A stretch of 5,354 nt of DNA from Desulfobacterales bacterium (GTDB lineage: Bacteria; Desulfobacterota; DSM-4660; Desulfatiglandales; B25-G16), in contig JABXJZ010000116.1 of assembly GCA_013375335.1 (NCBI GenBank), positions 1 through 5,354 of the forward strand, given 5' to 3'. Numbering within the stretch: position 1 is the stretch's first letter; each line of letters begins with the position of its first letter. The notes beneath the pieces were generated by a model. That model was not told the origin of the DNA. It saw only the letters and a program-made list of their open reading frames with translations, and made no database searches. A program made the translations under genes and the position numbers. This document shows, in pieces, positions 3,640-5,354 of the stretch.

Positions 3640-5354
3640 GAAAAAGAGGTGAATTCAACAAACTTTTTAGTCCTTTCAAGATCAAGGATTACCTTTTAAG
3701 GAACCGTATCATCTTCGCTCCGATGAGCACACAAATGGCGAATGCTGATGGTTCTATAAGCGATCAAATGCTTGACTACTATTCTGATAAAGCCATCTGC
3801 GGACCTGCAATGGTTATCACAGAAACTTTTCATGTTGATAATGAGGCCAGCCGTTTTACCTACGTGCAGCCGTCCATCTATCATGATCGGTTCATACCAG
3901 GTTTAAGCAATCTGGCTGATGGGATAAGAAAAGGTGGATCGATAGCGATTGCACAGATTGGACACGCGGGTAGACAAACAAATTACGAGGTAAACAACCA
4001 CCAGCCGGTCGCACCGTCGAGGATCCCAGATGGGCCGACCAAAGACTGTCATGAACTCACAAAAATAGAGATAGATGATCTCATAAGGTCTTTCGCAGAC
4101 GCGGCCAGTCGTGCGGCCATAGCGGGATTTGATGGAATCGAAATACATGGCGGTAACGGTTATTTGATCAATGAATTTCTCTCGCCATATACGAATAGAA
4201 GAAATGACGAGTACGGAAAGAACAAGGAACTATTCCTCACTAGAATCATCAACGCCATATCCTCTAGACTAGATGACAATCTCATACTGGGAGTGAGAAT
4301 CGGGTTCTCAGATTTTGTTGATGGAGGCCTGGAGCCCTCCGAAGCCATACGCCTTTGCTCATTGCTACCCCAAGATAAGATCGACTATTTCCATACATCT
4401 GCTGGAACAGATGAGAGCGATGATTACCGCATTCAGCCCATCTATCACAAGCGCGCTCTTCTAAGGAATATCGCTAGAGATCTGAAGAGAGAAATCCAAA
4501 CGCCTGTTATACTGACGGGATCGATCAATAGTCCCTTCTTGGCAGAAGAACTATTAGCAAACGAAGAGACCGACCTTATAGGAATGGGACGTCCTTTGTT
4601 GGCAGATCCAACCATACCGAAAAAGGTGGCAAAGCTTGATGCAGGTGAATTTTGCCCTTGCATCCGATGTAATCAGGGTTGTCTTTCGAGGGTCAGACTA
4701 GGGAAAACCATAAAATGCTCCGTAAATCCTCAATTGGGACATGAAAGGTCAAAGACCTCTCTCGTCAGCATGAGGCCGAACAAAAGGAACAAGACCGTTC
4801 TTATTGCTGGGGCAGGTCCAGCAGGAATAACCGCCGCTCTCAGAGCAAAGGAACTGGGATTCGCTGTCAAACTGTTTGAGAAGAAAGAGAAAGTAGGCGG
4901 ATTATTGAATACCGCAAAGTACGAACCACTCAAACAGGAAATGAGTGACTATCTCGGTTATTTGACCACCCTCGTTTCTAGTTCCGGGGTTGAGATCATA
5001 AGATCGACCAAGGTCGACTTTTCTCTTCTAAGAGAGGAGAATCCTGATATTCTCGTCAATGCTACTGGGTCAGTACCAATTGTGCCGAGCATTCCCAAAA
5101 GCCTACCATATAAGGTTGTGGAGGTGAGGTCGATTCTAGCTAACCTCGAGGATTATTTCAGGAAACAGAAAGTTGTCATCATCGGAGGGGGTTCGGTTGG
5201 ATGTGAATTGGGGTATACACTATCGTCAAAGTGTGAGGACGTCACAATTGTAGAACAGGAGTCTGACATACTCTTAGATATCGAATCTGGATCGGCTTTG
5301 GCATTGCGTCGGTTACTTGAAAAGGCAGGAATAGCCATTCGCCTAAATGCACGG
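3636..5354 (+). CDS. Old Yellow Enzyme/2,4-dienoyl-CoA reductase-type FMN, 4Fe-4S, FAD oxidoreductase (C-terminus cut by window)
   Basis: An open frame of 573 residues runs off the right edge; relatives are about 640-680, so most of the protein is present. Residues 1-335 form an FMN-binding barrel: LFSPFKI (10-16), FAPM (27-30), QIGHAGR (107-113), the active-site block IHGGNGYLINEFL (170-182), R221 and GMGRPLLADP (316-325). H171, N174 and Y176 align with the His-Asn carbonyl-binding pair and proton-donor Tyr of Old Yellow Enzyme. C342, C345, C349 and C361 give the CxxCx3Cx11C iron-sulfur motif. A first nucleotide fold starts at LIAGAGPAG (389-397; FAD) and a second at VVIIGGGSVG (513-522; NAD(P)H). 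Electrons would pass NAD(P)H-FAD-FeS-FMN to an unsaturated substrate. Relatives include FadH, bile-acid BaiCD-type and trimethylamine dehydrogenase-type enzymes; the His-Asn-Tyr set argues for a reductase rather than an amine dehydrogenase. GGAAGAG (3623-3629) precedes the ATG; GTG 3588 is an alternative start. Probably cotranscribed with the transporter. Confidence 0.92.
   Translation, partial: MRKRGEFNKLFSPFKIKDYLLRNRIIFAPMSTQMANADGSISDQMLDYYSDKAICGPAMVITETFHVDNEASRFTYVQPSIYHDRFIPGLSNLADGIRKGGSIAIAQIGHAGRQTNYEVNNHQPVAPSRIPDGPTKDCHELTKIEIDDLIRSFADAASRAAIAGFDGIEIHGGNGYLINEFLSPYTNRRNDEYGKNKELFLTRIINAISSRLDDNLILGVRIGFSDFVDGGLEPSEAIRLCSLLPQDKIDYFHTSAGTDESDDYRIQPIYHKRALLRNIARDLKREIQTPVILTGSINSPFLAEELLANEETDLIGMGRPLLADPTIPKKVAKLDAGEFCPCIRCNQGCLSRVRLGKTIKCSVNPQLGHERSKTSLVSMRPNKRNKTVLIAGAGPAGITAALRAKELGFAVKLFEKKEKVGGLLNTAKYEPLKQEMSDYLGYLTTLVSSSGVEIIRSTKVDFSLLREENPDILVNATGSVPIVPSIPKSLPYKVVEVRSILANLEDYFRKQKVVIIGGGSVGCELGYTLSSKCEDVTIVEQESDILLDIESGSALALRRLLEKAGIAIRLNAR

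Overview
The window looks like a bacterial carbohydrate-uptake locus with its own regulator and one redox enzyme. The sequence does not identify the organism. Base composition is moderate, AGA/AGG (Arg) and ATA (Ile) codons are common, and the solute-binding protein has a signal peptide without a lipobox. Together these fit a Gram-negative-type (two-membrane) bacterium better than a Gram-positive one. The FMN/4Fe-4S/FAD enzyme at the right end belongs to a family common in anaerobes and facultative anaerobes. This placement is inference.

Layout. Positions 1-70 (minus strand) hold the first 23 codons of a GntR-family transcriptional regulator that runs off the left edge. Positions 71-522 are a 452-base divergent control region. 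It holds a good minus-strand promoter candidate, a plausible plus-strand promoter whose -35 box overlaps that of the first, several short dyads that could be operators, and a leader with a C7 tract. Three plus-strand genes follow: a periplasmic solute-binding protein (523-1818), a MalF-type permease (1884-2756) and a MalG-type permease (2762-3586). A perfect 16-bp stem-loop sits between the binding protein and the permeases. From 3636 to the right edge lies most of a multidomain Old Yellow Enzyme/2,4-dienoyl-CoA reductase-type flavoprotein (573 residues present, C-terminus missing).

How it fits together. The binding protein would capture a sugar or related polyhydroxy compound in the periplasm, and the two permeases would form the membrane channel of a CUT1-type ABC importer. 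No ATPase gene is present, so that subunit must be encoded outside the window. The flavoenzyme is 49 bases downstream on the same strand with no visible terminator, so it is probably cotranscribed and may reduce (or oxidise) the imported compound or a product of it. The divergent GntR protein is the obvious candidate for a substrate-responsive repressor of both directions. No wholly new type of system is visible. The most interesting point is the pairing of a CUT1 importer with an ene-reductase-like iron-sulfur flavoenzyme under a GntR regulator.
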